32,399 nucleotides of DNA from a virus: IMG/VR virus record IMGVR_UViG_3300027806_000109, positions 1 to 32,399 of that record. The stretch is one strand, 5' to 3'. A program made the translations under genes and the position numbers. The notes under the pieces are model-generated. The model ran no database searches. It worked only from the letters and a program-made list of their open reading frames with translations, and had not been told where the DNA came from. Shown piece after piece: positions 9,273 through 15,952 of this stretch (within the stretch, counting starts at the first letter, position 1; the number at the start of each line of letters is the position of its first letter).

Positions 9273-11006
9273 CTACCTCCGAATAGCAGTTCTTGCGCTA
9301 GCGCTTGCTGTTCCACCAGCCGAAAGGCTGGATAGTAAAGTTTGTAGTGATGGTTGAGTAGGAGCGCCTCCCACTGGCGCAGCGGGAGCAGGGGACGGTT
9401 GCTCAACCTGTGGAGCGCCAGCAGGAGGTAATTCTGGTGCGAAGACTTCTTCAACTGCGTCTTCAATAGGCACACCTTTCTGGCGTGCTTTGATAACGTC
9501 AGCAACCTTCTTGATTACCATTGATGGGTCCCCGCCTTGCACTGCCATCTGTGGAATGGCTTGTGTATAGGCTTGCAGAGATTGAACAAGCGACTTACGC
9601 ATATTCTCAATCTCAATCTTTTCTTGCTCCTGTGTTACGTTAATGCCAAACGGCAACTCACGCATAGCAAGGTCTGTTGAAATCAAACCTCCGCCAAGTG
9701 CTTGCAACATAAAAATAAGACCCTGTGCTGGGTTAAGTCCTGCCAACATTCCGTAGCGAACATCGGCTGAGTAATCCTTCTTAATATCCTTAGATGGCTT
9801 ATATGTAATCTGATATGGGCTACCAGCATCTACGCCACGGATAGTCTTTTCGTAATCAAAAAACTTTTCGTCTACTTCAAAGCAAACAGAAATAACATCA
9901 CGTAGTGATGAAGCAAAGATAGCCTGAGCAGACTTAACCTGTGTATCAAAGCCTCCCATAAGCGCCTGCACACCTTGTCCCGTGATGATGCTGGCATCAA
10001 TGTTTCCTGTACGTCCCTCTGGATAACGTGTTCCAGTACGTAATTCTTGTTGTAGTAGCGCTTGTTCTGTAAATGCTCCAGGTGGAATGTTAAGGTCAAC
10101 ACGGCGTACACCAGCAGGGTTAGCAGTGCGGATAACTGCATCGCCACCCATCTCCAGTTCATTAACATCTGATGGAAGAACAATCGGAGACTGAACGGAT
10201 TTTTCCGCTGCTTCCATCGCAAGTAATGCGAACCTATTGCGAAGCAACTGAATACCGAGTACGTCATCAAACTGTCCCCGCATCTCGCCGTCAACTGACG
10301 GACGGCGTGCTACTACAACCATCATCTTGCCGATAGGATTTTTAGCCTGTGACAGTACTAGGTTGTTGCGTTCTGGTACATACAGAATAGATTGCTGGTC
10401 GTCATAATAACGAACAACCTCTAACTGTGAGTTCATATCTGACTTGTACATTTCTCTGCCAAGCAAGATATTTGCATACTCAGGGAACTGCGAAGCAAGT
10501 TCTCCAGTAGCCATATAGTAGCGTTTTGCAAAGGCAATGCAGCGACCATAGCGGTCAAACTCTGGGTAAGCGCCCACTGGGTTTTCTATGCGGATACGCG
10601 GCAGCCCTGCTTCTTCGTCCAACTCAATTATGAATGGAACGAAACCGAATGTGATGTATAGGTCTGCGCCTGTATACATCTGGACCTGAAGGTCCGAATG
10701 AGCAAAATAATTAGTAGCAATACGAGTGCGGGTGTCAGCAAACTTACGAGCGCGGTCATTAGCCTGATTCGCTGCCGAACAGTTGACCGACGGTAGAGGC
10801 GCCATAACCTCTGACAAGTCACGTGCAACAATGTCAATAAAATTTGCAACGACATTTGCATCTACACCTTCAGGAAAGAAATCAGGATATACGCTAGCAA
10901 TCTGACCTTTACGGACAGCAAGCACGTCTTGTTGGCGTGCATCACGCTCAGCAGAGCGCTCACGTAGGTTCTCTACGCGGGCTGAGATTTGCTCAATAGA
11001 TAACAT
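9273..11006 (-). CDS. Portal-like protein
   Basis: At 577 residues, directly downstream of the large terminase, this occupies the classical portal position and has a typical portal length. It would form the dodecameric channel at one capsid vertex through which DNA is packaged and ejected. The first ~60 residues are helical and charged. A mixed core follows (~100-330), with segments such as VQMYTGADLYITFGFVPF, characteristic of actinophage portals. A helical stem-like part comes next (~380-480). The C-terminus (~515-577) is Pro/Ala/Gly-rich and probably disordered, with the acidic segment EDAVEEVFAPELPPAG. Identification combines position, length and general resemblance; no catalytic motif is expected in a portal. 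The ATG lies seven nucleotides after the terminase stop. Confidence 0.75.
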   Translation of the reverse strand: MLSIEQISARVENLRERSAERDARQQDVLAVRKGQIASVYPDFFPEGVDANVVANFIDIVARDLSEVMAPLPSVNCSAANQANDRARKFADTRTRIATNYFAHSDLQVQMYTGADLYITFGFVPFIIELDEEAGLPRIRIENPVGAYPEFDRYGRCIAFAKRYYMATGELASQFPEYANILLGREMYKSDMNSQLEVVRYYDDQQSILYVPERNNLVLSQAKNPIGKMMVVVARRPSVDGEMRGQFDDVLGIQLLRNRFALLAMEAAEKSVQSPIVLPSDVNELEMGGDAVIRTANPAGVRRVDLNIPPGAFTEQALLQQELRTGTRYPEGRTGNIDASIITGQGVQALMGGFDTQVKSAQAIFASSLRDVISVCFEVDEKFFDYEKTIRGVDAGSPYQITYKPSKDIKKDYSADVRYGMLAGLNPAQGLIFMLQALGGGLISTDLAMRELPFGINVTQEQEKIEIENMRKSLVQSLQAYTQAIPQMAVQGGDPSMVIKKVADVIKARQKGVPIEDAVEEVFAPELPPAGAPQVEQPSPAPAAPVGGAPTQPSLQTLLSSLSAGGTASASARTAIRR

Positions 11007-11013
11007 TTAGTTC

Positions 11014-12900
11014 CTATCCGTATGTCTGTTGCCATTGGTCTGCAATGGCTTCGTCTAGATTTACTGAATAACGTTTTTGTGCCTGCGCCCTAGTAGCCCA
11101 ACGATTGTGAGCATACCTTTGCACATAAGAGTTTTGTTGCATAAATTCACGACAGCGTAGAACACCAAACCACATAGCCATCACGCAGTCAGTCTTGCCT
11201 CTGGTGTTAGGCTTCCACGTAATTAGTTGTTGAACTAAAGCCTTAAGTCCTTCAGAACCTTCAGTGCTAGGAAGTTCAATAATGTTGTTCTTTTGGTGCT
11301 TGCCATTGGTGACAGTTCCAAAGAGCGTAGACATTCCTGCGACTCCGAAGTTAGTGTCCCATTTGTTTTTTCCAGTGAAGTGAGCATTGAGGCGAACACC
11401 ATAAGATGCCAGCCATTGCTGTAAGTCGGAGTCAAGGGCATAGGCTTTTTGGTGGGCGTTGATTTCAACGCGGAGTTCCTGCGGCTTAAACCTTTGAACA
11501 AAGTCTTCAATTGCTTGCCTAATCTTCTGTGGTGTAGGTTCTGCCATATTCAGGCAGTCAAGTATGTAAATCTTTCCATCGTGTCTGTTGTATGTCATCG
11601 CAACAAAAGCAGCGTTGCCAGCCATAGCAGGGTCAAAACCTACAACGGTATAACCTTCAACTTGTGCAGGATGTCCTGCAGCGCCAGGTCTTAGCGGACC
11701 ACGCTTACGCATTCCATTGAGCGAACCTTGAACCAGTTCGGCTGGAAAAATAGAATCTTCGTTAACATCTTCTTGCTGGTAGACCAGCGCCCACGTAGAT
11801 GGAGTTACCTCTCCCCTACGTCGGGCGAGTGTTGGACCGTCCCATTTCGGGTAGAGCCCTTGCTCGTCAGGTGTCTCATCATCGCCATCCCACGGAACGT
11901 CCGATTTAGCCCAGAGAGTTTCCCAGTCTTTTGGGTTATCCGCATATGCCAGCACGGCAGGCATACCCATGTAAGTGAACGGGCTTTTACCGCCCGACCA
12001 ATGTTTCGGGTCACGGAGTTCTTTGTAAAAGTCTGTCGGCGCAATTCTTGTCCCCACTACTAATAGTTTGCCGTTCTTACCTAAACGGGTGATAACTTCT
12101 TTTTGTAGCCAGTTAATCTGCTTTTCATACTCGTGGGCATTGGCAGTGGTAATGCAGTCATCCAGAATGATGAGGTCGGCACGGGCACCGTAGATTTGAC
12201 CCCCCATACCGAGAGCCTGAATAGTCGGGTCCTTCTCAGATGAATTACGGGCATCGCTTCCCAAATAGACGGTGTCAACACGCCAGGTATCGGAATCTTC
12301 TTTCCATCCCCCTTCTGGTCCAAATGTTGTTTGCAACTTCAACCAGCGCGGGTGGCTTAACCTTTGTTTGATGGCATACACGAACTCACGTGCTTTGACC
12401 AACGTCTTAGAAACTACGATGATTCTGACATTGGGATTTAGTGCGATGCGGTAGGTAGAGTAGTTCACCGTAATAACGGTGGACTTAGCGTGCTCAGGCG
12501 GCACATTTACAAGAAGGCGGTTAGGGTCGCCCTTCTCATAAATCATATTTTGGTGGAGCCAACTAGGCTCCTGTCCCTCAAGTAGGTCAATCCAATCCTG
12601 ATGGTGGGGGAAGACCTTCTGCTCTAAGAACATCTCAGAGAACTGTGGAAAACTTATATCCTCACGGGCTATGCCAAGGGCTGTCAGGGAACGCTCTTTA
12701 GCGTCTTCCTTTGCCTGTGTCAGGTCAGCGGCAAACTTCTTATCCCGCATCATCCAGATTCGGATGGTGTCGGGTTGCTTGCCCACCTCAGCCATTGCTT
12801 TGTGGGGAGCCCAACCTTCAGATACAAGGGCTATTACTTTAGCCTTTGCTCCAGCCATAGCCTCTGCCCTGGGGTTGGCTTTACCCTTCTGAAAAGTCAC
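11014..12900 (-). CDS. terL: Terminase large subunit with N-terminal HTH-like extension
   Basis: The 628-residue motor-nuclease packages DNA into the procapsid. The ATPase shows a Walker A-like PPEHAKST (134-141), a Walker B LIILDDC (243-249) and a VVGTR segment (281-285). The RNase H-like nuclease begins with VVGFDPAMAGN (419-429, Asp423 a likely metal ligand), and KTDCVMAMWFG near 592 supplies another acidic residue. Residues 1-75 carry an additional helical segment (GWAPHKAMAEVGKQPDTIR) that looks like a helix-turn-helix of the small-terminase type. No separate TerS gene lies next to it. The start is GTG, with only a weak GGGA upstream. This is the first gene of the leftward late block, facing the 962-bp hub that probably contains its promoter and perhaps the packaging site. 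Confidence 0.93.
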   Translation of the reverse strand: MTFQKGKANPRAEAMAGAKAKVIALVSEGWAPHKAMAEVGKQPDTIRIWMMRDKKFAADLTQAKEDAKERSLTALGIAREDISFPQFSEMFLEQKVFPHHQDWIDLLEGQEPSWLHQNMIYEKGDPNRLLVNVPPEHAKSTVITVNYSTYRIALNPNVRIIVVSKTLVKAREFVYAIKQRLSHPRWLKLQTTFGPEGGWKEDSDTWRVDTVYLGSDARNSSEKDPTIQALGMGGQIYGARADLIILDDCITTANAHEYEKQINWLQKEVITRLGKNGKLLVVGTRIAPTDFYKELRDPKHWSGGKSPFTYMGMPAVLAYADNPKDWETLWAKSDVPWDGDDETPDEQGLYPKWDGPTLARRRGEVTPSTWALVYQQEDVNEDSIFPAELVQGSLNGMRKRGPLRPGAAGHPAQVEGYTVVGFDPAMAGNAAFVAMTYNRHDGKIYILDCLNMAEPTPQKIRQAIEDFVQRFKPQELRVEINAHQKAYALDSDLQQWLASYGVRLNAHFTGKNKWDTNFGVAGMSTLFGTVTNGKHQKNNIIELPSTEGSEGLKALVQQLITWKPNTRGKTDCVMAMWFGVLRCREFMQQNSYVQRYAHNRWATRAQAQKRYSVNLDEAIADQWQQTYG

Positions 12901-12936
12901 AGAACTGTCCCATCTACATACTATACTGATAGTTAT

Positions 12937-12972
12937 ACAGACAGTTAGAAACAGACAGTAGATACAGTCTGT
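12937..12972. repeat. Three iteron-like 9-mers just upstream of terL
   Basis: ACAGACAGT occurs at 12937-12945 and 12951-12959, and the variant ACAGTCTGT, which is nearly palindromic, at 12964-12972. The spacing is 14 and 13 bases, close to one and a third helical turns. They end about 35 bases from the terL start codon. Candidate roles are operator sites for late transcription, TerS/TerL recognition sites (cosB or pac-like), or origin iterons. The last is less likely at only three copies. Confidence 0.5.
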
Positions 12973-13215
12973 AACGCAAGCCCTAAAGGCTTGCTACTAT
13001 CAGTGGGCACTTTGTGCCCCTATATAGTATTAATCCGTTCAAACAGCCATTCCGAACGGTTTATAACAAAACTGTTATACAACTCACATAAAATACGGAC
13101 AAAATAGGACAGTGCAGGGGTGCTATCTCTGTACGGGAAAATCTTTTTGGTAGATACTCTACTGTGTCTAACCCGACTTTAATAAGTCTGGGGTCTACAT
13201 AGACTCAGCACAGAC

Positions 13216-13260
13216 ACAGACCAGTCCTGCTCTGTTCTGTAGCAGGGCGTTCTGGTCTGT
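13216..13260. repeat. Nested inverted repeat
   Basis: A perfect 9-bp outer stem (ACAGACCAG at 13216-13224 with CTGGTCTGT at 13252-13260) encloses a perfect 6-bp inner stem (CCTGCT at 13226-13231 with AGCAGG at 13241-13246). No T-run follows on either strand, so a simple terminator is unlikely. It could be a cruciform, a protein-binding site or a transcript structure. Confidence 0.6.
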
Positions 13261-13442
13261 AGACTATCTCCGCTCCTAGTCAGTCGCGCCAGTCCTGTTA
13301 TAAATATATCCTGTGCACTGGCTAATAAACTGAAATCTAAAAGCCAATGCTAACTGCGCCATCCCCACCGCGTCGCGGGAGCGCCGCGCCCTCTGGCTGA
13401 ATCTCTGCCTCCGACCGTTCGTTCACACAGTCAACGGAGTCC

Positions 13443-13521
13443 ACGGGCACGGCGTGTCAAAGCCACGCCCGTCCCATTGTCTGCCTCCATAGACCTTTTG
13501 CTTATGGCTTCAAGGTCTATG
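13443..13521. repeat. Two adjacent strong hairpins
   Basis: The first is ACGGGC-ac-GGC / GCC-ac-GCCCGT (13443-13472), with a symmetric AC/AC internal loop and an 8-nt apex. The second is a perfect 10-bp stem, CATAGACCTT at 13488-13497 with AAGGTCTATG at 13512-13521. Neither is followed by a T-run. They lie upstream of the proposed rightward promoter, so they would be in a leftward leader transcript or act as DNA structure. Confidence 0.55.
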
Positions 13522-13587
13522 TTCGGCGCCACACCGTCTCCGTGTTCTCTCACTGGGGGACGCCATCCTAGTGTATCGGCATCGCCG

Positions 13588-13657
13588 TTTTGTCAAATGA
13601 GTCGCAGCCAGCGATTTTTTGCAGGCAAAAAATAACTGGGCTCCGTATTTGACAAAA
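13588..13657. promoter_or_regulatory. Long inverted repeat with TTGACA on both arms
   Basis: TTTTGTCAAAT (13588-13598) and ATTTGACAAAA (13647-13657) are perfect inverted 11-mers. Each contains a consensus -35 hexamer TTGACA reading outward: plus strand 13649-13654, minus strand 13596-13591. Between them is a second inverted repeat, CCAG..ATTTTTTG (13608-13621) with CAAAAAAT..CTGG (13626-13639). The symmetry would allow two divergent promoters controlled by one symmetric operator or hairpin. The minus-strand arm has a TACACT -10-like element at 13575-13570 with a short 15-bp spacer, so that direction is less certain. Confidence 0.55.
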
Positions 13658-13677
13658 TAGTTGGGCGCTTCTCTAGT
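13649..13677 (+). promoter_or_regulatory. Candidate early rightward promoter
   Basis: A perfect -35 TTGACA (13649-13654) is followed, after 17 bp, by TCTAGT (13672-13677), which matches four of six -10 bases but lacks the conserved A at position 2. It faces the first early gene and would give a leader of about 180 nt. The -35 lies within the right arm of a long inverted repeat, so a repressor or structure there would directly affect it. Confidence 0.45.
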
Positions 13678-13713
13678 CGCGTGGTTCTTCGGCTCAACGG
13701 CTCAATCACTCGC

Positions 13714-13837
13714 TGAAGCCTTTGTATCTTTTGCCTAAAGTCAAAAGATGGACGGCTTCAAAGCACACTCGTGATGACAGGTCGGCGCAAGCGCCGCTGT
13801 CTCGCCTGCCGATATTAGTGACTTGTTTTTGCGTCAC
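13714..13837 (+). promoter_or_regulatory. Structured early leader with three hairpins
   Basis: Downstream of the candidate promoter the transcript could form three hairpins. The first is nested: TGAAGCC (13714-13720) with GGCTTCA (13754-13760), enclosing ATCTTTTG (13726-13733) with CAAAAGAT (13742-13749). The second is GACAG/CTGTC enclosing GGCGC/GCGCC (13776-13801). The third is GTGAC/GTCAC (13818-13837). The SD AGAAAGG of the first gene follows at about 13852. None ends in a U-run, so stabilisation, antitermination or translational control are more likely than termination. Confidence 0.5.
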
Positions 13838-13862
13838 AAGGACCGAAAACAGAAAGGTAAAG

Positions 13863-14003
13863 ATGAATACCAAGTACGAAATCACTTGTCCGAACGCTGA
13901 CGAAGTGTTCATCACGGACGAGTCTGGTCTCTATGAAATAGGTGACCAGCCTCGCTGCTACTGCGGTATGTACTACGAGATAAAGGAGATAACAAATGCG
14001 TAA
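13863..14003 (+). CDS. Small Cys-containing protein, first early gene
   Basis: The product has 46 residues, beginning MNTKYEITCPNADEVF, with Cys at about positions 9, 32 and 34 (RCYCGMYYEI). It resembles half of a zinc ribbon. The start is the ATG at 13863, preceded by AGAAAGG. A longer reading from 13722 was rejected because it runs through the hairpins of the leader and has no SD. The end overlaps the next gene by eight nucleotides, so the two are coupled. As the first gene after the early promoter it is a candidate host-takeover protein, which is inference. Confidence 0.65.
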   Translation: MNTKYEITCPNADEVFITDESGLYEIGDQPRCYCGMYYEIKEITNA

Positions 14004-14514
14004 CGTCCAGTACCTACCACTTGACGTGGTTGCTATGGAACAGGCTCGCGCTTTCAGCGCCGATGCCTGCTCCGAATGTGTAGGGCTAACCGAACTATGC
14101 CCTGCGTGCCAAGACCTACGTGACGTGCGTGACGTAGAGAACGCTCAACTCATTGTAGATGAGAGTTCTGATTACTACATCAGCACGTTCCGTGGCACTG
14201 TCTTGAGGGCTGTGCCCGACAAGCCAGTTGCCAACGGTGGCTCTGTAGCAGAGCCAAGACCGCTCAGCGTCGCACGCGACGCAGAGAGCGGTCACGATTG
14301 GGTAGGCTCAGTTACCAAACTAACCCGCTCATTCAGACAGCAAGACGGTACATTGGTAGAGGAACGTTATGAGTTCCTTGACCCAATCAGTATCATCACT
14401 GACCGTATCTTTGACCTAGAAACCTCTATCACAGTCACCGCAAACGAAATCGTATGCGGTTCCTGCAACCTAATCTACAACAAACACCAGCAAGACTGTC
14501 CAGTCTGCTACTAA
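13996..14514 (+). CDS. Early protein with two Cys-pair modules
   Basis: This 172-residue protein starts behind a strong SD (AAAGGAGATAACAA then ATG). Two Cys-rich modules bracket it: CSECVGLTELCPACQDL near residues 25-41 and CGSCNLIYNKHQQDCPVCY at the C-terminus. Each has a CxxC...CxxC spacing expected for a zinc ribbon. The middle (about 70-95, VANGGSVAEPRPLSVARDAESG) is a linker whose DNA forms two consecutive GC-rich hairpins. No enzyme motif is seen. A nucleic-acid or RNA-polymerase binding role is possible for a double zinc-ribbon protein made early, but it is not demonstrated. Confidence 0.7.
   Translation: MRNVQYLPLDVVAMEQARAFSADACSECVGLTELCPACQDLRDVRDVENAQLIVDESSDYYISTFRGTVLRAVPDKPVANGGSVAEPRPLSVARDAESGHDWVGSVTKLTRSFRQQDGTLVEERYEFLDPISIITDRIFDLETSITVTANEIVCGSCNLIYNKHQQDCPVCY
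14239..14291 (+). repeat. Two tandem GC-rich hairpins inside a coding region
   Basis: GGCTCT-gtagc-AGAGCC (14239-14255) is followed within five bases by a nested stem: CCGCTC (14260-14265) with GAGCGG (14286-14291), enclosing GCGTCGC (14267-14273) with GCGACGC (14276-14282). They encode a Gly/Ala/Arg-rich linker between the two Cys modules. Such stems resemble small mobile palindromic elements or an RNA processing site, but no second copy is evident here. Confidence 0.55.
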
Positions 14515-14530
14515 CCCAACCAACGCGGTA

Positions 14531-14551
14531 CCCCCGTCCGAGTGACGGGGG
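14531..14551 (+). promoter_or_regulatory. Strong intergenic hairpin without U-run
   Basis: CCCCCGTC (14531-14538) pairs perfectly with GACGGGGG (14544-14551) over a 5-nt loop. It sits 17 bases after one stop codon and about 35 bases before the next start. Lack of a following T-run argues against a standard intrinsic terminator. A partial terminator, RNA processing site or stabilising 5' hairpin for the next gene would fit. Confidence 0.55.
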
Positions 14552-14585
14552 ATACCCCGACAGAAAGTCTAAAGGAGACTAAGCA

Positions 14586-14906
14586 ATGAATACAGTAAAT
14601 CAGTTCAAGTTCAACAACGCACTTGTCAAGTCAGTCAAAGATTACGGCAACGTCGTCAAAGCAATCGTTCAGTCCCGTCAAACTGAATACACACCAGATG
14701 GTCAGATGCGTGCCAAGTTCATCGCTTCACGCCAAATCACGGTCACCGACCCTGCGCTAGTAGCACAGATTCGCTCACTCATCTCTGACAAGACTGAGTT
14801 CTTCGCCAATCTCACAGGCTATATGACCACCACAGTCCGTGAAGATAAGGGTCAAACCAAGTGGTACGATAACCAAATCGTTACCGAGTTGGAAGTTCTT
14901 TCCTAA
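14586..14906 (+). CDS. Small beta-rich protein, possible OB-fold/SSB-like
   Basis: This 106-residue protein is preceded by AAAGGAGACTAAGCA and a following ATG, and followed immediately by the strongest terminator in the block. The sequence looks like alternating strands: VVKAIVQSRQTEYTPDG, AKFIASRQITVTD, a helix VAQIRSLISDK, then FFANLTGYMTTTV and KWYDNQIVTELEVL. This pattern recalls OB-fold single-stranded DNA-binding proteins, and an early monocistronic position with its own terminator would suit an abundant SSB. No diagnostic residues are present, so the call is tentative; it could be any small beta protein. Confidence 0.6.
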   Translation: MNTVNQFKFNNALVKSVKDYGNVVKAIVQSRQTEYTPDGQMRAKFIASRQITVTDPALVAQIRSLISDKTEFFANLTGYMTTTVREDKGQTKWYDNQIVTELEVLS

Positions 14907-14913
14907 GTAACCA

Positions 14914-14959
14914 GCGGGCTAGTCGGGCTTCGGCTCGGCTAGTCCGCTTTCTTTTTTTT
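14914..14959 (+). terminator. Strong intrinsic terminator
   Basis: A long GC-rich stem (GCGGGCTAGTCGGGC with GCTCGGCTAGTCCGC around a TTCG-type loop) is followed by TTTCTTTTTTTT. It lies eight bases after the stop codon of the SSB-like gene. This is a textbook rho-independent terminator for rightward transcription, so the following small-gene cluster needs readthrough, antitermination or its own promoter. Confidence 0.92.
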
Positions 14960-15021
14960 CACAGCGGTGGAGCAACATTAGCGGTCTAAGACAAGTCCAA
15001 AAGTTCAGACAGGAGATACAG

Positions 15022-15177
15022 ATGTATCTAGATACAGGCACACTGATAGCAGTATGTATAGCACTAGTTAGTCAGTTAATTATGATGATAGTTCTGTTCC
15101 GCTCATCCTATTTCTGGGAACAGAAGTACCGTGATGCAGTAAGACTATTAAAAACAGAAAGGGCAGCACGCCGATGA
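15022..15177 (+). CDS. 51-residue single-pass membrane protein
   Basis: The product has a short N-terminus, a hydrophobic helix (about residues 7-27, ending QLIMMIVLF), and then a charged cytoplasmic tail rich in Arg/Lys. The SD AGGAGATACAG precedes the ATG. The TGA overlaps the next ATG as ATGA, so the genes are coupled. Small membrane proteins made early in infection can act on host membranes or in superinfection exclusion, but this one is not recognised. It is too short for many gene callers. Confidence 0.65.
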   Translation: MYLDTGTLIAVCIALVSQLIMMIVLFRSSYFWEQKYRDAVRLLKTERAARR

Positions 15178-15395
15178 TGACAGCATTCGCAACCCGCAGG
15201 TGTCCAGTCTGCTACAAGACTGGCACAATTATGGTGGAGGAAAACGAGTTGTTCACCTATCTCCGTGGTGAGTATGTACAAAACGCATTCAAATCCTTGA
15301 CAGTGCCCCTTCGGGAGCAGATAATCAGCGGGATGCATCCAGACTGTTGGGTATCTGTATTCGGAGAAGACCGAGAGGAGACATACAATGACTAG
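15174..15395 (+). CDS. 73-residue Cys-motif early protein
   Basis: The N-terminal CPVC (about residues 10-13) and the later HPDC (about 55-58) together could hold one zinc ion in a treble-clef or zinc-ribbon arrangement. The C-terminus is acidic (FGEDREETYND). It starts in an ATGA overlap with the membrane-protein gene and ends eight bases inside the next gene. No family recognised. It belongs to the set of tiny Cys-rich proteins that fill this part of the early block. Confidence 0.65.
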   Translation: MMTAFATRRCPVCYKTGTIMVEENELFTYLRGEYVQNAFKSLTVPLREQIISGMHPDCWVSVFGEDREETYND

Positions 15396-15525
15396 CAAAT
15401 ACAAAGAAGCAGACTGTCGCAAGTGCGGCACACCAATTGTAGTTCCAGTCTATGACTGGGAACCAAGTGGTGAGAACTTCTGCCAGCCCTGCGCTATGAG
15501 TTATGTCGGGCAAATCAATGGGTAA
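15388..15525 (+). CDS. 45-residue zinc-ribbon protein
   Basis: CRKC (about residues 10-13) and CQPC (about 32-35) form a textbook two-knuckle zinc ribbon in a protein of only 45 residues. The SD is GAGGAGACATACA. The start lies inside the end of the previous gene and the stop lies after the next gene's ATG, so translation is overlapping on both sides. Function unknown; similar mini-ribbons in phages often bind RNA polymerase or nucleic acid, which is only a family-level possibility. Confidence 0.65.
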   Translation: MTSKYKEADCRKCGTPIVVPVYDWEPSGENFCQPCAMSYVGQING

Positions 15526-15670
15526 GAAACAACTCTGCGATATATGTGACGACATAGCCAAACACTTTCCAGTAGCAGACTGGAAAGGTACAGCAGAACA
15601 GTATTGCTGTTACTGCTATACAGGAAGCAACAACTGTGACTACTGTAAGGAGACAATTAATGTTGGATGA
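15518..15670 (+). CDS. 50-residue Cys-rich protein
   Basis: Seven cysteines occur in 50 residues: CDIC near position 7, CCYC near 30 and CDYC near 40. This would suit one or two zinc sites. It begins eight bases before the stop of the previous gene (caATGGGTAA), with no strong SD, so reinitiation is likely. The SD of the following gene (AAGGAG) lies within its last codons. Not recognised; it is one of several mini zinc proteins here. Confidence 0.6.
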   Translation: MGKKQLCDICDDIAKHFPVADWKGTAEQYCCYCYTGSNNCDYCKETINVG

Positions 15671-15827
15671 GAATGAAGTAAGAAGCAAGCGCAGACTAGC
15701 CTACAAAATGGCTATAGAGATAGTAGCAATGCGTCACCCAGATGAACTAGGTGAAATGTATGCCAGCATACAAAAGACTCTTGGTCTAGTTCAAGAAAAG
15801 GAACCAACAGATGTGGCTACTAACTGA
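15660..15827 (+). CDS. 55-residue helical protein, paralogue of the 58-residue gene downstream
   Basis: The start is ATG at 15660, seven nucleotides after AAGGAG; an upstream GTG reading was rejected because the SD would lie inside it. The product is all-helical and charged. Its core, RRLAYKMAIEIVAMRHPDEL, aligns with the core of the protein at 15953-16129 (RTRAYGIALRVLARKRPEEF), both followed by a (MY/IYA) segment. The two are therefore likely a diverged duplication separated by a zinc-ribbon gene. Function unknown. Confidence 0.65.
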   Translation: MLDENEVRSKRRLAYKMAIEIVAMRHPDELGEMYASIQKTLGLVQEKEPTDVATN

Positions 15828-15951
15828 TAGCGGCAACTTGAAGGGCTACGCATATCAATGTCCTAAGTGTGAATTCAAAACACTCAATGACAGAAAGTAC
15901 TACTGCGACAACTGCAACATACAATTAGATGAAGTTAGAATAGGAGACTAA
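15811..15951 (+). CDS. 46-residue zinc-ribbon protein
   Basis: CPKC (about residues 17-20) and CDNC (about 32-35) make a complete four-Cys ribbon in MWLLTDSGNLKGYAYQ...IGD. It starts 17 bases before the end of the previous gene. Its last codons GGA GAC TAA contain the SD of the next gene, so the C-terminal -GD is dictated by the ribosome-binding site. No specific family can be named. Confidence 0.65.
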   Translation: MWLLTDSGNLKGYAYQCPKCEFKTLNDRKYYCDNCNIQLDEVRIGD

Positions 15952-15952
15952 C

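Larger units (their letters stand above)
12901..13862. other. Non-coding divergent hub with an array of inverted repeats
   Basis: No convincing gene lies in these 962 bases, which separate leftward late genes from rightward early genes. I count about fifteen inverted repeats with stems of 5-11 bp. Besides those listed separately they include 12976-12994, 13005-13019, 13035-13059, 13062-13079, 13175-13188, 13193-13204, 13288-13322 and the palindrome 13368-13378. The right half (about 13340-13560) looks more GC-rich than the flanks. A pentamer CAGAC/GTCTG recurs about eight times, mainly at 12938-13260. Regions of this kind in phages usually combine promoters, replication origin and packaging site. 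All three are possible here and none is proven. I see no tRNA-like fold. Confidence 0.7.

Noticed and set aside
11728-12063. 111-codon frame opposite terL
   Set aside because: It lies entirely antisense to a strongly conserved terminase with visible motifs, and has no SD or neighbours in that direction.
12920-12948. Possible leftward promoter just upstream of terL (TATAGT read leftward at 12925-12920)
   Set aside because: The -10-like element is good, but no acceptable -35 lies 16-18 bp upstream, so it is too weak to list.
12976-13019. Two hairpins considered as terminators in the hub
   Set aside because: Neither has a T-run on either strand, so I left them as general inverted repeats.
13722-13862. 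Upstream extension of the first early gene
   Set aside because: It runs through nested hairpins of the leader and has no SD, while the ATG at 13863 has one at the right distance.
13706-13915. Leftward 69-codon frame in the hub
   Set aside because: It overlaps the first early gene and several hairpins, has no SD, and its composition is not protein-like.
15636-15659. GTG-started longer form of the 55-residue protein
   Set aside because: The SD AAGGAG lies inside this extension, so the ATG at 15660 is the better start.
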